From positions 1 to 8,096 of the forward strand of contig PLKU01000403.1 of NCBI GenBank assembly GCA_003140705.1: a stretch of DNA of 8,096 bases. The letters are read 5' to 3'. The notes beneath the pieces are model-generated. The model was not told the DNA's origin, did no database searches, and saw only the letters and a program-made list of their open reading frames with translations. Positions 1-6,146 of the stretch are shown here, piece by piece. How positions within the stretch are numbered: the first letter of the stretch is position 1; each line of letters starts with the position of its first letter. The translations under genes were made by a program, and so were the position numbers. Source of the DNA: Acidobacteriaceae bacterium (lineage in GTDB: Bacteria > Acidobacteriota > Terriglobia > Terriglobales > Acidobacteriaceae).

Positions 1-605
1 CCGATCTTCTCACGAATCTGGTTGATGAAGATAAGAGCCGTGCGCGACTTCGAAACCGTGCCCGTCAGTTTTCGCAGAGCCTGCGACATCAACCGCGCCT
101 GCAGTCCCATGTGCGAGTCGCCCATCTCGCCGTCCAACTCAGCCTTCGGTACCAGTGCAGCGACGGAGTCCACAACCAGAACATCCACAGCGCCGGAGCG
201 GATCAACGCTTCGGTGATCTCCAGCGCCTGCTCGCCGCTGTCCGGCTGAGAAACCAGCAGGTTGTCAACATCCACACCAAGCTTCTTGGCATAGCCGGGG
301 TCCAGCGCGTGCTCAGCGTCCACAAACGCCGCCAACCCGCCAAGCCGCTGCGCCTCGGCAATGATCTGCAGCGTAATGGTGGTCTTTCCTGAGGACTCAG
401 GTCCGAAAATTTCGCTCACCCGGCCACGCGGAATGCCGCCCACTCCCAGCGCTGCGTCAAAGCTGATCGATCCGGTGGAGATCACAGCGATGGGGATCAG
501 GGCTTCTTTCGAGCCAAGGCGGACGATCGACCCTTTGCCAAACTGTTTTTCGATCTGGGCAAGCGCTAGTTCTATAGCTTTGGCGCGTTCGTCGGCGATG
601 GCCAT
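1..605 (-). CDS. recA: Recombinase RecA, N-terminal 201 residues (cut by window edge)
   Basis: RecA forms ATP-dependent filaments on single-stranded DNA, catalyses strand exchange and triggers LexA self-cleavage in the SOS response. The visible part starts at an ATG at 605, preceded by GAGGAG nine bases upstream. It contains the Walker A motif GPESSGKT (residues 68-75), the conserved [10 protein letters not shown] stretch with catalytic Glu98, the Walker B strand VLVVDS (142-147), the loop-1 segment [14 protein letters not shown] (161-174) and the start of the NQIREKIG block (195 onward). These match the RecA family residue for residue at the key sites. The C-terminal part, including most of loop 2, lies beyond the left edge. 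It is the last gene of a minus-strand series but has about 200 bases of its own upstream region, so it probably has its own promoter. Identification is secure. Confidence 0.98.
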   Translation of the reverse strand, partial: MAIADERAKAIELALAQIEKQFGKGSIVRLGSKEALIPIAVISTGSISFDAALGVGGIPRGRVSEIFGPESSGKTTITLQIIAEAQRLGGLAAFVDAEHALDPGYAKKLGVDVDNLLVSQPDSGEQALEITEALIRSGAVDVLVVDSVAALVPKAELDGEMGDSHMGLQARLMSQALRKLTGTVSKSRTALIFINQIREKI

Positions 606-684
606 TGAAAGGAACTCCTCAAAAGTGCTCGCCTTGCTCTCTCATTGCTGAAAACAGCGCAGCGGCGGGAATGATTTCGAACGG

Positions 685-714
685 ATTGTAGCAGGGCAGG
701 ACAGACAATGACAG
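685..714 (-). promoter_or_regulatory. Candidate sigma-70 promoter of recA
   Basis: Reading the minus strand, CTGTCA (709-714, 4/6 match to TTGACA) is followed after 18 bases by TACAAT (685-690, 5/6 match to TATAAT). The start point would be near 678, giving a leader of about 70 bases before the recA ATG. The small palindrome TTCGAA (676-681) sits on the predicted start point and could be part of an operator. I saw no recognisable classical LexA box of the Bacillus or E. coli type. The -10 is convincing and the -35 is weak. Confidence 0.4.
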
Positions 715-762
715 AGAAAAATGGCGAAGAAATGGAGAAGATGAGCTGTCTCAGTCGAAACC

Positions 763-776
763 GTTGAATCTTCAAC
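763..776. repeat. Perfect inverted repeat between the ABM gene and recA
   Basis: GTTGAA-TC-TTCAAC is a perfect 6+6 dyad with a two-base centre, about 90 bases upstream of the predicted recA start point and 32 bases past the ABM stop codon. It has no T tract after it, so it is a poor intrinsic terminator. It could be a protein-binding site for recA control. No known operator consensus is matched. Confidence 0.4.
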
Positions 777-807
777 ACTTCGCCTATAGTTACCAAGGGA
801 GAGGTGC

Positions 808-1104
808 TTAGATCGTATAAGCGCCGATCCGGGTCTCCCGGCTGGTCAGAGCGTCGCACGAGCGGTCAAGTGATTCATAGTCCGGATCATGTTCCTTGCG
901 GAAGGCCCTGAAGTCCTGTTCGCTGCTCCAGCGGTCAATTGTCAGGTAGGACCCAGGGATATACGCATCGCGTAAAAGCTCTGTTCCCAAATAGTTAGAT
1001 GAGGTGCGGAACAGCTTCGCCCATGCGCCCTCGGATCCGTATGCGGCCTCAAACGCGGTAATCTTTTCCTCGACAATCTCGAACTGCCATACGACAACAA
1101 ACAT
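808..1104 (-). CDS. ABM-fold small protein (antibiotic biosynthesis monooxygenase superfamily-like)
   Basis: A 98-residue soluble protein with no signal peptide or membrane segment. It begins with a beta strand (MFVVVWQFEI), then a helix containing KITAFEAAYG, a second strand around GSYLTIDRW (51-59), a helix DFRAFRKE (64-71), and ends RETRIGAYTI. This strand-helix-strand order with YLTIDRW followed by F-x-x-F is typical of the dimeric ferredoxin-like ABM superfamily, whose members include heme-degrading and quinol monooxygenases and many proteins of unknown role. No substrate can be assigned. The ATG at 1104 has only a weak GGGG ribosome-binding candidate, but the protein begins sensibly there, at the first core strand. 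It lies between the cold-shock gene and recA with gaps of about 200 bases on each side, so it looks monocistronic. Confidence 0.75.
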   Translation of the reverse strand: MFVVVWQFEIVEEKITAFEAAYGSEGAWAKLFRTSSNYLGTELLRDAYIPGSYLTIDRWSSEQDFRAFRKEHDPDYESLDRSCDALTSRETRIGAYTI

Positions 1105-1127
1105 GCGCGGCCCCGATTCTGTCTTTC

Positions 1128-1155
1128 ATCGTAGCGCAAGGGGCACGGCAATCAA
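1128..1155 (-). promoter_or_regulatory. Candidate promoter of the ABM gene
   Basis: On the minus strand TTGATT (1150-1155) is followed after 16 bases by TACGAT (1128-1133), each a 4/6 match to the sigma-70 consensus. The start point would be near 1121, giving a short leader of about 17 bases before the ATG at 1104. The position is sensible but the boxes are only moderate. Confidence 0.3.
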
Positions 1156-1282
1156 CTCGATAGACAAGTTGCAGCCGCGGGGGCTTCCCGTCTCCTGGGG
1201 TCCCGGAGTCCGGCTGTGACCGGATCAATCCGCTGGGTCCGCAGTCGTCTGTGTGATAAACATTGGGGATTTGGGCACAATT

Positions 1283-1321
1283 CAGGCGCACCGCCTTGCG
1301 GTGGCCTTGCGGTACGCCCTG
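1283..1321 (-). terminator. Stem-loop after the cold-shock gene
   Basis: Thirteen bases past the cold-shock stop codon, the minus-strand transcript can form a stem of 12 pairs: CAG-GGCGTACCGC against GCGGTGCGCC-TG, with one bulged G, one G-U pair and a 14-base loop. No T tract follows, so it is either a weak or factor-assisted terminator or a 3'-end stabiliser. The same arm can instead form a shorter hairpin, CACCGC-AAG-GCGGTG (1289-1303), because GCCTTGCGGT is directly repeated (1293-1302 and 1304-1313). Confidence 0.45.
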
Positions 1322-1334
1322 GACTCACGCGCCT

Positions 1335-1568
1335 TTAAGCTGCGCTGTGGGCGGCGCTGTCCTTAAAGCGAATGACACCATCCGCCTGGGGACCTTTCTG
1401 ACCTTGGACGATGTCGAACTCGACGTCATCGCCCTCTTTCAGGGTTTTGTACCCGTCCAACTGAATCGATGAATAGTGGACAAATACATCAGGCCCGTCG
1501 TCGCGTCCGATGAATCCATAGCCCTTGGCGTTGTTGAACCACTTGACCTTCCCTTTGAACTGGGCCAC
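1335..1568 (-). CDS. Cold-shock domain protein (CspA family)
   Basis: A 77-residue single cold-shock domain protein, the usual family size. These proteins form a five-stranded OB-fold that binds single-stranded RNA and DNA and acts as an RNA chaperone. Seen directly are [15 protein letters not shown] (residues 6-20) with RNP1 KGYGFI, and RNP2 VFVHY (28-32), followed by the conserved [14 protein letters not shown] and KGPQADGV blocks. I chose the GTG at 1568, which gives the expected VAQFKG start and has AAGGAG just upstream (1572-1577), although only three bases separate them. An ATG at 1688 would add 40 residues unlike any cold-shock domain, and that stretch is more likely leader RNA. Long leaders are common in this family. 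About 248 bases lie between this gene and the Nudix stop, and I found no convincing promoter there. The C-terminus (HSAA) is a short unstructured tail. Confidence 0.95.
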   Translation of the reverse strand: MAQFKGKVKWFNNAKGYGFIGRDDGPDVFVHYSSIQLDGYKTLKEGDDVEFDIVQGQKGPQADGVIRFKDSAAHSAA

Positions 1569-1816
1569 AGGCTCCTTCTTTCTTTGGGTCTTGCGGGGAT
1601 CCGGCACGCGAGGGGTCGCGCACCGATTAGTTATTATGACGGCAAAACCGCAGGAAAGGTTGGCGTATTTCTTCGCAATTGCTTTCACAAAGTGGGACGC
1701 GCCGTTTCTTATTCGCAGCGCATCGCTCTAGCAAAGCATGCGCCAAACCCCGCGCATTCATCGCAAACGACCTGTTCGCGATATTGCGCGCGACGTTTTC
1801 TGGTTCGATGGCCTTG

Positions 1817-2536
1817 TTACTTCTTGCGTTTGCGTCCCGTCCGTCGCGCATACAGCAGCACGCTGGTCAGCGTCTTGCCGTCGAGAATGGCGCCTTTGTC
1901 GATCATCTTCAGCACGTCAGAGAGCCTCACCAGCCGGAATTCAATTTCTTCGTCGTCCTCTGGATGTGCATTGCCTGCCACAAGCCCTTCGGCAAGGAAA
2001 ACCTTCATCGACTCGCCCAAAAACCCAGGGCTCGCGTAGTACTCCACCAGTGGCTTCCACTTCTTCGCTGCGTAGCCGGTCTCTTCAGCCAATTCGCGCT
2101 GCGCACCTTGCACCGGATCCTCGCCTGCTTCAAGCTTGCCCGCCGGCAACTCCCACAGAAACTGGTTGGCGGCGTGACGATACTGGCGCTCAATCACAAT
2201 CCACGGGTCTTTCTTGCTTTTTGACGTGTCAATTGCCAGGATGACCACGCTGCCATTGTGGCGAATTACGTCGCGTTCGCTTTTGCGGCCGCCGGGCTCG
2301 ATGAGTTTGTCATGAAGAATGCGGAAGAGCGGGCCCTGGTAGACCACTGAGGAGGAGACTAGCTGCGCGGTTTCCACCACGGCGGATTTTGAGATCTTCG
2401 AGTGCTTTTTCGCCTTCGGGTTATTGGCCTTCACCGGCTTTGCCTTTGAATCGCTGGCCTTCTTCGCCGTCGCGGCTTTCGATTTCTTAGGCGCTTTCTT
2501 CAACTTGGCAGGTTTTGCGGCCTTCTTCTTCAACAT
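1817..2536 (-). CDS. Nudix hydrolase, ADP-ribose pyrophosphatase-like, with lysine-rich N-terminal tail
   Basis: A 239-residue protein. The C-terminal two thirds is a Nudix domain with a perfect box at residues 133-155 (GKLEAGED followed by the metal-binding RELAEETGY). A Pro at 170, in SPGF about 16 residues past the box, is the signature of the ADP-ribose pyrophosphatase branch, and the acidic run EDDEEIE (193-199) fits its catalytic-loop glutamate. The likely reaction is Mg-dependent hydrolysis of ADP-ribose or a related sugar nucleotide in the cytoplasm. The first 50 residues contain 20 lysines with many Ala and Pro, like a histone H1 tail, and the protein ends RRTGRKRKK. I chose the ATG at 2536 because AAGGAGG stands eight bases upstream. 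The in-frame TTG at 2554 would place that Shine-Dalgarno sequence inside the gene. It is divergent from bshC. Confidence 0.9.
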   Translation of the reverse strand: MLKKKAAKPAKLKKAPKKSKAATAKKASDSKAKPVKANNPKAKKHSKISKSAVVETAQLVSSSVVYQGPLFRILHDKLIEPGGRKSERDVIRHNGSVVILAIDTSKSKKDPWIVIERQYRHAANQFLWELPAGKLEAGEDPVQGAQRELAEETGYAAKKWKPLVEYYASPGFLGESMKVFLAEGLVAGNAHPEDDEEIEFRLVRLSDVLKMIDKGAILDGKTLTSVLLYARRTGRKRKK

Positions 2537-2737
2537 CTTTTGGTCCTCCTTCAAAGCCCGGTCGTTCAGGGATCAGATCAAGAGTATACGAACCGCCTGG
2601 ATCGTTTCGTTGAACAGTTTTCTGCACTTGTGCATCAATTCACTTCGGCATGGCATCCTTAACAAAGCCGAATCGACCTTAAGCGCGCGTCGGGTGAGTT
2701 TCCCTTCATCGCCCGATCCGCACGTGAATAGCAAGAA
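2537..2737. promoter_or_regulatory. Divergent promoter region between the Nudix gene and bshC
   Basis: This 201-base gap must drive both the Nudix gene (minus) and bshC (plus). For the Nudix side there is a good -10 candidate, TATACT on the minus strand (2583-2588, 5/6), with no clear -35. For bshC a weak TTGAAC (about 2610-2615) has no good -10 at the right distance. No coding potential or strong inverted repeat was seen. Confidence 0.35.
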
Positions 2738-4375
2738 GTGAATACATTGTTGAGCGCAGACTGTTTTCCAATTACCGTGGCGCCGGGCCTCTCCCGGTTG
2801 TTTCTGGACTTCTGCGCCGGGAATGCGCCCCCAACTTCGCCACTTCGCCACTTTTATGCTTCGTTGCCGCCCGATCACGGATGGCAAATGCGCCCACCGC
2901 TGGCTGCCCATTGGCCGCAGATGGTAAAGCTGCTGGCAGAGCAGAACCCCTCGCCCACATCGAAATCGGCGATTGGAGCATTGGCCCTGGGCGCGGGCGC
3001 GGTTGTCACCGGGCAGCAGGTTGGGCTCTTTGGCGGACCACTGTTTACACCCTTCAAGGCCGCAACCGCAATAGCCCGAGCACGTCAAGCGACTGCTGCA
3101 GGCCATCCTCACGCCGCAATCTTCTGGCTCGCGAGTGAAGACCACGACTTCGCCGAGATCGATCACGTCACTTTTCCGGCCAAGCGAGAGCTGCGTACCC
3201 TCCTCTATCCCCCATCGCTTCCGGCAGATCATGTCGGTCAGCCGGTAGGTGGGATCCTGCTGGATGAGCGGATCGCCCCGCTGATTGATCAGGCATGGGA
3301 GCTCCTGGGTCCCTCTGATGCAATGGACGCATTAGTTCAGGCTTACCGCCCGGGTCGCACCTTCGCGCAGGCTTTTGCGGATTTCTACTCCAAGGTGTTT
3401 GCCGAGCAGGGGCTACTCGTGCTGGATGCGAGCGGCCGCGAATTCCATCGTATCGGCGCGCCGGTTCTGAGGGCGGCCCTTGAGTGCGCGGACGAGTTCC
3501 ACGCTGCACTTGTAGGCCGGAATGCCGAGCTTGAGGCCGCAGGTTATCACGCCCAGGTGGCCGTCGGCGATCAGAACAGCCTTCTCTTTCTCATCGACCA
3601 GCCCTCTGGCGTCCGACTGGCTCTCAAGCGCATCGCGCCTTCACCCTCCGAGCCTGCCGGGCTCTGGCAAGCCGGCCGACTGAGTTTTTCCACCGCAGAC
3701 CTGGCGGCCATTCTTGAAGCCGAGCCGGAGCGCATCTCTCCGTCGGCATTGCTCCGGCCGGTCTTCCAGGATTTTCTGCTCTCCACCTCGGTCACGATTG
3801 GCGGCCCGGCGGAGATCGCTTACTTTGCTCAATCCGGTGTTCTCTTCGAGCGCATTCTGGGCCGCCTTACTCCCGTTCAACCGCGATTCTCAGCCACGCT
3901 GGTAGAGCCGGCCATCGGAGACCTGTTGCGGAAGCACGAATTGACCCTGGAACGCGTCTTTGCGGAGAATCCGGCGTCCCTCGCGCAACTGCTTGCTGCA
4001 CGGGCCCTTCCCATCGAGGGGAAGCAGAAGCTGGCTGCCGCGGGCAATGCTCTGGACGCCGAACTCACTCAGCTTGTGGATTGGATGAGCCAATTGGACC
4101 CCGGCCTCGGCAAATCTGCGGAGACCGCGGCCAGCAAGATGCGCTACCAGATGAATCGCCTGCGGACCGTTGCCGCCAACACACAGCTACAGCGCGAATC
4201 CTCACTCGGTCGGCATGCTGAGGCCATCTGCCAGGCGCTCTTTCCCACAGGCGTGCTTCAGGAACGATTGCACGGCGCGGCTTTCTATTTTGCGCGCTAT
4301 AGCTTCGAATTAGCCGAGGAACTTAGCGCACAAGCCCTGAACTCCTGCCCAGGCCATACGGCAGTTTGGCTATAA
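2738..4375 (+). CDS. bshC: Bacillithiol biosynthesis cysteine-adding enzyme BshC
   Basis: BshC joins cysteine to glucosaminyl-malate, the last step in making the low-molecular-weight thiol bacillithiol, a cytoplasmic redox buffer. The 545-residue length fits the family. Clear signatures are VVTGQQVGLFGGPLF (residues 89-103) and WLASEDHDFAEIDHV (130-144), which form the nucleotide-binding-like core, and near the C-terminus FPTGVLQER followed by the YSFELAEEL block. Between about residues 400 and 490 the sequence is helical and probably coiled coil, as known for BshC dimers. The start is the GTG at 2738, with only a weak AAGAAG upstream. A TTG at 2747 is an alternative, so the exact N-terminus is uncertain. 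bshA and bshB are not in the window. The gene is divergent from the Nudix gene and is followed after 27 bases by a secreted hydrolase. Confidence 0.95.
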   Translation: MNTLLSADCFPITVAPGLSRLFLDFCAGNAPPTSPLRHFYASLPPDHGWQMRPPLAAHWPQMVKLLAEQNPSPTSKSAIGALALGAGAVVTGQQVGLFGGPLFTPFKAATAIARARQATAAGHPHAAIFWLASEDHDFAEIDHVTFPAKRELRTLLYPPSLPADHVGQPVGGILLDERIAPLIDQAWELLGPSDAMDALVQAYRPGRTFAQAFADFYSKVFAEQGLLVLDASGREFHRIGAPVLRAALECADEFHAALVGRNAELEAAGYHAQVAVGDQNSLLFLIDQPSGVRLALKRIAPSPSEPAGLWQAGRLSFSTADLAAILEAEPERISPSALLRPVFQDFLLSTSVTIGGPAEIAYFAQSGVLFERILGRLTPVQPRFSATLVEPAIGDLLRKHELTLERVFAENPASLAQLLAARALPIEGKQKLAAAGNALDAELTQLVDWMSQLDPGLGKSAETAASKMRYQMNRLRTVAANTQLQRESSLGRHAEAICQALFPTGVLQERLHGAAFYFARYSFELAEELSAQALNSCPGHTAVWL

Positions 4376-4376
4376 T
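4371..4376 (+). promoter_or_regulatory. Perfect TATAAT across the bshC stop codon
   Basis: The six-base consensus TATAAT overlaps the TAA stop of bshC, 26 bases before the hydrolase start. A transcript from it would begin near 4383 and carry the strong GGGAGG site. No -35 box is recognisable at 16-18 bases upstream, and the extended-10 TG is off by one base. It may be a weak internal promoter or chance. Confidence 0.3.
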
Positions 4377-4402
4377 CCTCGCGAACAGCAGGGAGGGAAA
4401 AC

Positions 4403-5353
4403 GTGAGAAAGATTGCTGCCGTGTTGGCTTTGGGAATGCTGGCATTTCAGGCGATGCAGGCGCAACAACCCCAGCCTTGCGCCACGCCCGGATCCAATAA
4501 CGATTTTTTGGGCATTCAGACCATCCGCCTTTGGCCCGGAGACGCCCCGGAGGCCAAGGGCAAAGCCTGCGTGGACACGCCCACACTGACCATCTTCTCG
4601 CCGCGCGCCGGCGCCGCAAATGGCTCCGCTGTGGTGATCTTGCCCGGAGGTTCCTATCGCATACTGGCCGGAGACCTCGAGGGCCGCGAAGTGGCTGACT
4701 GGTTCACCGCGCGAGGCTTTCGAGCCTTCGTACTCAGCTATCGCCTCGCCTCGAACGGCTACCTGCTCCCGGTGCCGCTGCTCGATGCGCGGCGCGCCAT
4801 CCAGACGGTGCGTGCGCGGGCGCGGGACTACTTCATCGACCCCAACCGTATCGTCGTCATCGGCTTCTCCGCCGGAGGCCACCTGGCCGCGCTCTCCGGA
4901 ACGCAGTTTGTGAACGGGAACCCAGACGCCGAGGATCCCATTGATCGCGTCTCCAGCCGCCCAGACTACATGGTGCTGGGCTACCCATGGATCGGGGCCA
5001 TTTCGCTGGATACCTCGCACCTGAACTACTGCAAGCTCTACAACTTGATGGACCGCTGCGAGGCACTAACCGCCGCATACTCCCCTGACCTGTTCGTCAC
5101 CAAAGACACGCCGCCCACATTCTGGTACCACACGTTCACCGACCAAACGGTTCCAGTGGAGCAGGGGTTGCGCTTCTATGAGGTGCTGGTCAAAGCGGGC
5201 GTCCCCGCCGAGGCACACATCTTCGCCAAGGGCCCTCACGGGACTGGCCTGGGCAAGGGCGATGCTGCACTCGATCAGTGGCCCGGCCTCCTGGAAAATT
5301 GGCTTCGCGCCGGTGGCCTCCTGGACCTGCCCAGGCCCACGCCAAAGCCATGA
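4403..5353 (+). CDS. Exported alpha/beta-hydrolase, esterase/lipase-like (acetyl-xylan esterase type)
   Basis: A 316-residue serine hydrolase. The first 20 residues (MRKIAAVLAL then GMLAFQAMQA) form a short positive start plus hydrophobic core, a Sec-type signal peptide with likely cleavage near Ala20, so the enzyme should act outside the cytoplasmic membrane. The mature part has the oxyanion-hole motif LPGGSY (80-85), the nucleophile elbow GFSAGGH with Ser156, an acid at Asp247 (in TDQTVPV) and His279 (in GPHGTGL): a complete catalytic triad in the right order. This arrangement is typical of the BD-FAE/acetyl-xylan-esterase-like group that removes acyl groups from plant polysaccharides, but the substrate is not proven by the sequence. 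The GTG start has GGGAGG six to seven bases upstream. It follows bshC closely on the same strand but shows no functional link to bacillithiol, and a terminator follows at 5509-5541. Confidence 0.88.
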   Translation: MRKIAAVLALGMLAFQAMQAQQPQPCATPGSNNDFLGIQTIRLWPGDAPEAKGKACVDTPTLTIFSPRAGAANGSAVVILPGGSYRILAGDLEGREVADWFTARGFRAFVLSYRLASNGYLLPVPLLDARRAIQTVRARARDYFIDPNRIVVIGFSAGGHLAALSGTQFVNGNPDAEDPIDRVSSRPDYMVLGYPWIGAISLDTSHLNYCKLYNLMDRCEALTAAYSPDLFVTKDTPPTFWYHTFTDQTVPVEQGLRFYEVLVKAGVPAEAHIFAKGPHGTGLGKGDAALDQWPGLLENWLRAGGLLDLPRPTPKP

Positions 5354-5420
5354 GCCTTTGCAAGCGAAACGAGACTGCTCAGCAGCGGGCGGAAGAGAAA
5401 AATTGGCTCCGAAAGTAGAG

Positions 5421-5471
5421 GCGGGCAGCCGACCGAGGGAGTGGAAGGACTTCCCGGAACCGACTGCCCGC
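5421..5471. other. Long hairpin, better paired on the minus strand
   Basis: GCGGGCAG (5421-5428) pairs perfectly with CTGCCCGC (5464-5471). Inside it, GGGA/TCCC and GT/AC can extend the stem around the loop GGAAGG. On the plus strand several positions between these helices are A-C mismatches. On the minus strand the same positions become G-U pairs, giving about 14 continuous pairs plus an inner helix. A second small hairpin, GACCC-TGGCAC-GGGTC (5474-5489), follows directly. Neither has a T tract. Possible roles are 3'-end protection of the hydrolase mRNA or part of an unannotated small RNA. I recognise no known RNA family. Confidence 0.5.
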
Positions 5472-5508
5472 TGGACCCTGGCACGGGTCTAGGTGATATT
5501 CTTAGTCT

Positions 5509-5541
5509 AGGCTTGTTCTCGGCGAAAGCAAGGCCTTTTTT
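5509..5541 (+). terminator. Intrinsic terminator after the hydrolase unit
   Basis: AGGCTTG (5509-5515) pairs with CAAGGCCT (5529-5536) with one bulged G, and six Ts (5536-5541) follow at once. The structure lies about 155 bases past the hydrolase stop and 62 bases before the -35 of the ATP synthase promoter, so it should insulate the operon from upstream reading. The 13-base loop is long for the class. It is plus-strand specific, since on the minus strand the run becomes leading As. Confidence 0.65.
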
Positions 5542-5558
5542 GAACAAAATTCCTATTT

Positions 5559-5574
5559 CGTGACCGCAGTCACA
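5559..5574. promoter_or_regulatory. CRP/FNR-type dyad upstream of the ATP synthase promoter
   Basis: CGTGA-CCGCAG-TCACA matches the CRP consensus TGTGA-N6-TCACA at 9 of 10 specified positions. The inner GTGAC-CGCA-GTCAC is a perfect 5+5 dyad. Its centre (5566.5) is at about -71.5 relative to the start point predicted from the promoter at 5603-5631, a classical class I activator distance. This suggests control of the operon by a CRP/FNR-family regulator, but the regulator itself is not in the window and the site has not been tested. Confidence 0.45.
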
Positions 5575-5602
5575 GGACCCCGCCAAATAGGCTCCATCTG
5601 CG

Positions 5603-5631
5603 TTGACTTGACACTCCTCCCCTGATACAAA
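5603..5631 (+). promoter_or_regulatory. Sigma-70 promoter of the ATP synthase operon
   Basis: TTGACT (5603-5608, 5/6) is followed after exactly 17 bases by TACAAA (5626-5631, 4/6). TG at 5623-5624 gives the extended -10 motif TGaTACAAA. Transcription should begin near 5638, leaving a leader of about 50 bases before the first gene. This is the best promoter in the window, and it lies just after a terminator and just before the b' gene. Confidence 0.6.
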
Positions 5632-5687
5632 AAGATGTTCCACCCGCGAATAAGCTCAAACTGACTGCCTGAGCGAATCGAACCAGC

Positions 5688-6146
5688 ATGGACGAAATCT
5701 TTCAACAAGTCGGGTCCTTTCTGATTGGCGCCGTGCCGACAATGCTGCTGTTTGTAGCGCTGGTTTTGGCCTATCAATTTCTGATACAGGCTCCGTTGAC
5801 CGAGACGCTCAAACGGCGCCGCGCACGGACCGAGGGCGCCATTGAAGAAGCCCACAAGGCGATTAGCCACGCTGAGGCCCGGGCAGCAGAGTATGCCGCC
5901 AAGTTGCGCCAGGCGCGGGGCGAGGTATTCAAGGTGCGCGAAGAGCGCGTCAAGCAGTGGAATGCAGAGCGCGACACCGCGCTCGATGCTGCTCGCAAGG
6001 CGTCCGGAAACAAGGTGAGCCAGGCCAAGGCCGAGCTTGAAGCGGAGGCTGAGGCTGCAAAGCGACAGTTGCAGGCTACGGTTGGGGATCTGGCCAACCA
6101 GGTAGTGCGTGCTGTTTTGCCTGTGGCTGCCGGGGGTTCCCGTTGA
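5688..6146 (+). CDS. ATP synthase F0 subunit b' (b-type peripheral stalk subunit)
   Basis: A 152-residue b-type stator protein. One membrane segment lies at about residues 10-34 (VGSFLIGAVP then TMLLFVALVL and AYQFLI). It is followed by APLTETLKRRRARTEGAIEEA, the usual Pro-containing turn and basic start of the stalk, and then a long Ala/Glu/Arg/Lys-rich coiled coil to the end. With the second b-like gene it should form a b/b' pair that holds the F1 head to the membrane ring. The only possible start in this frame is the ATG at 5688, because a TGA lies 18 bases upstream. There is no good Shine-Dalgarno sequence, which is odd for a first operon gene. Its TGA stop overlaps the TTG start of the next gene. 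Assignment as b' rather than b rests on the pair and on the absence of a leader. Confidence 0.88.
   Translation: MDEIFQQVGSFLIGAVPTMLLFVALVLAYQFLIQAPLTETLKRRRARTEGAIEEAHKAISHAEARAAEYAAKLRQARGEVFKVREERVKQWNAERDTALDAARKASGNKVSQAKAELEAEAEAAKRQLQATVGDLANQVVRAVLPVAAGGSR

Noticed and set aside
676..681. TTCGAA as a LexA box for recA
   Set aside because: It is only a six-base palindrome without the spaced half-sites of known LexA operators. It is noted only as a possible partial site.
1569..1688. 40-residue N-terminal extension of the cold-shock protein from an ATG at 1688
   Set aside because: The added residues do not resemble the family, and the GTG at 1568 has a Shine-Dalgarno sequence and gives the normal length. 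The stretch is better read as leader RNA.
2537..2554. TTG start at 2554 for the Nudix gene
   Set aside because: It would put the strong AAGGAGG site inside the coding region. The ATG at 2536 is correctly spaced from it.
2573..3232. 219-codon minus-strand open frame over the bshC start
   Set aside because: It is opposite conserved BshC motifs and has a composition of scattered Cys, Arg and Trp typical of a non-coding frame.
4370..5020. 216-codon minus-strand open frame opposite the hydrolase
   Set aside because: It is a shadow of the well-supported plus-strand hydrolase in GC-rich DNA and shows no protein motif.
5421..5541. Known structured RNA such as SRP RNA, RNase P RNA or a riboswitch
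   Set aside because: None of the conserved sequence cores of those families was found. The region is only about 120 bases and is explained by separate hairpins and a terminator.
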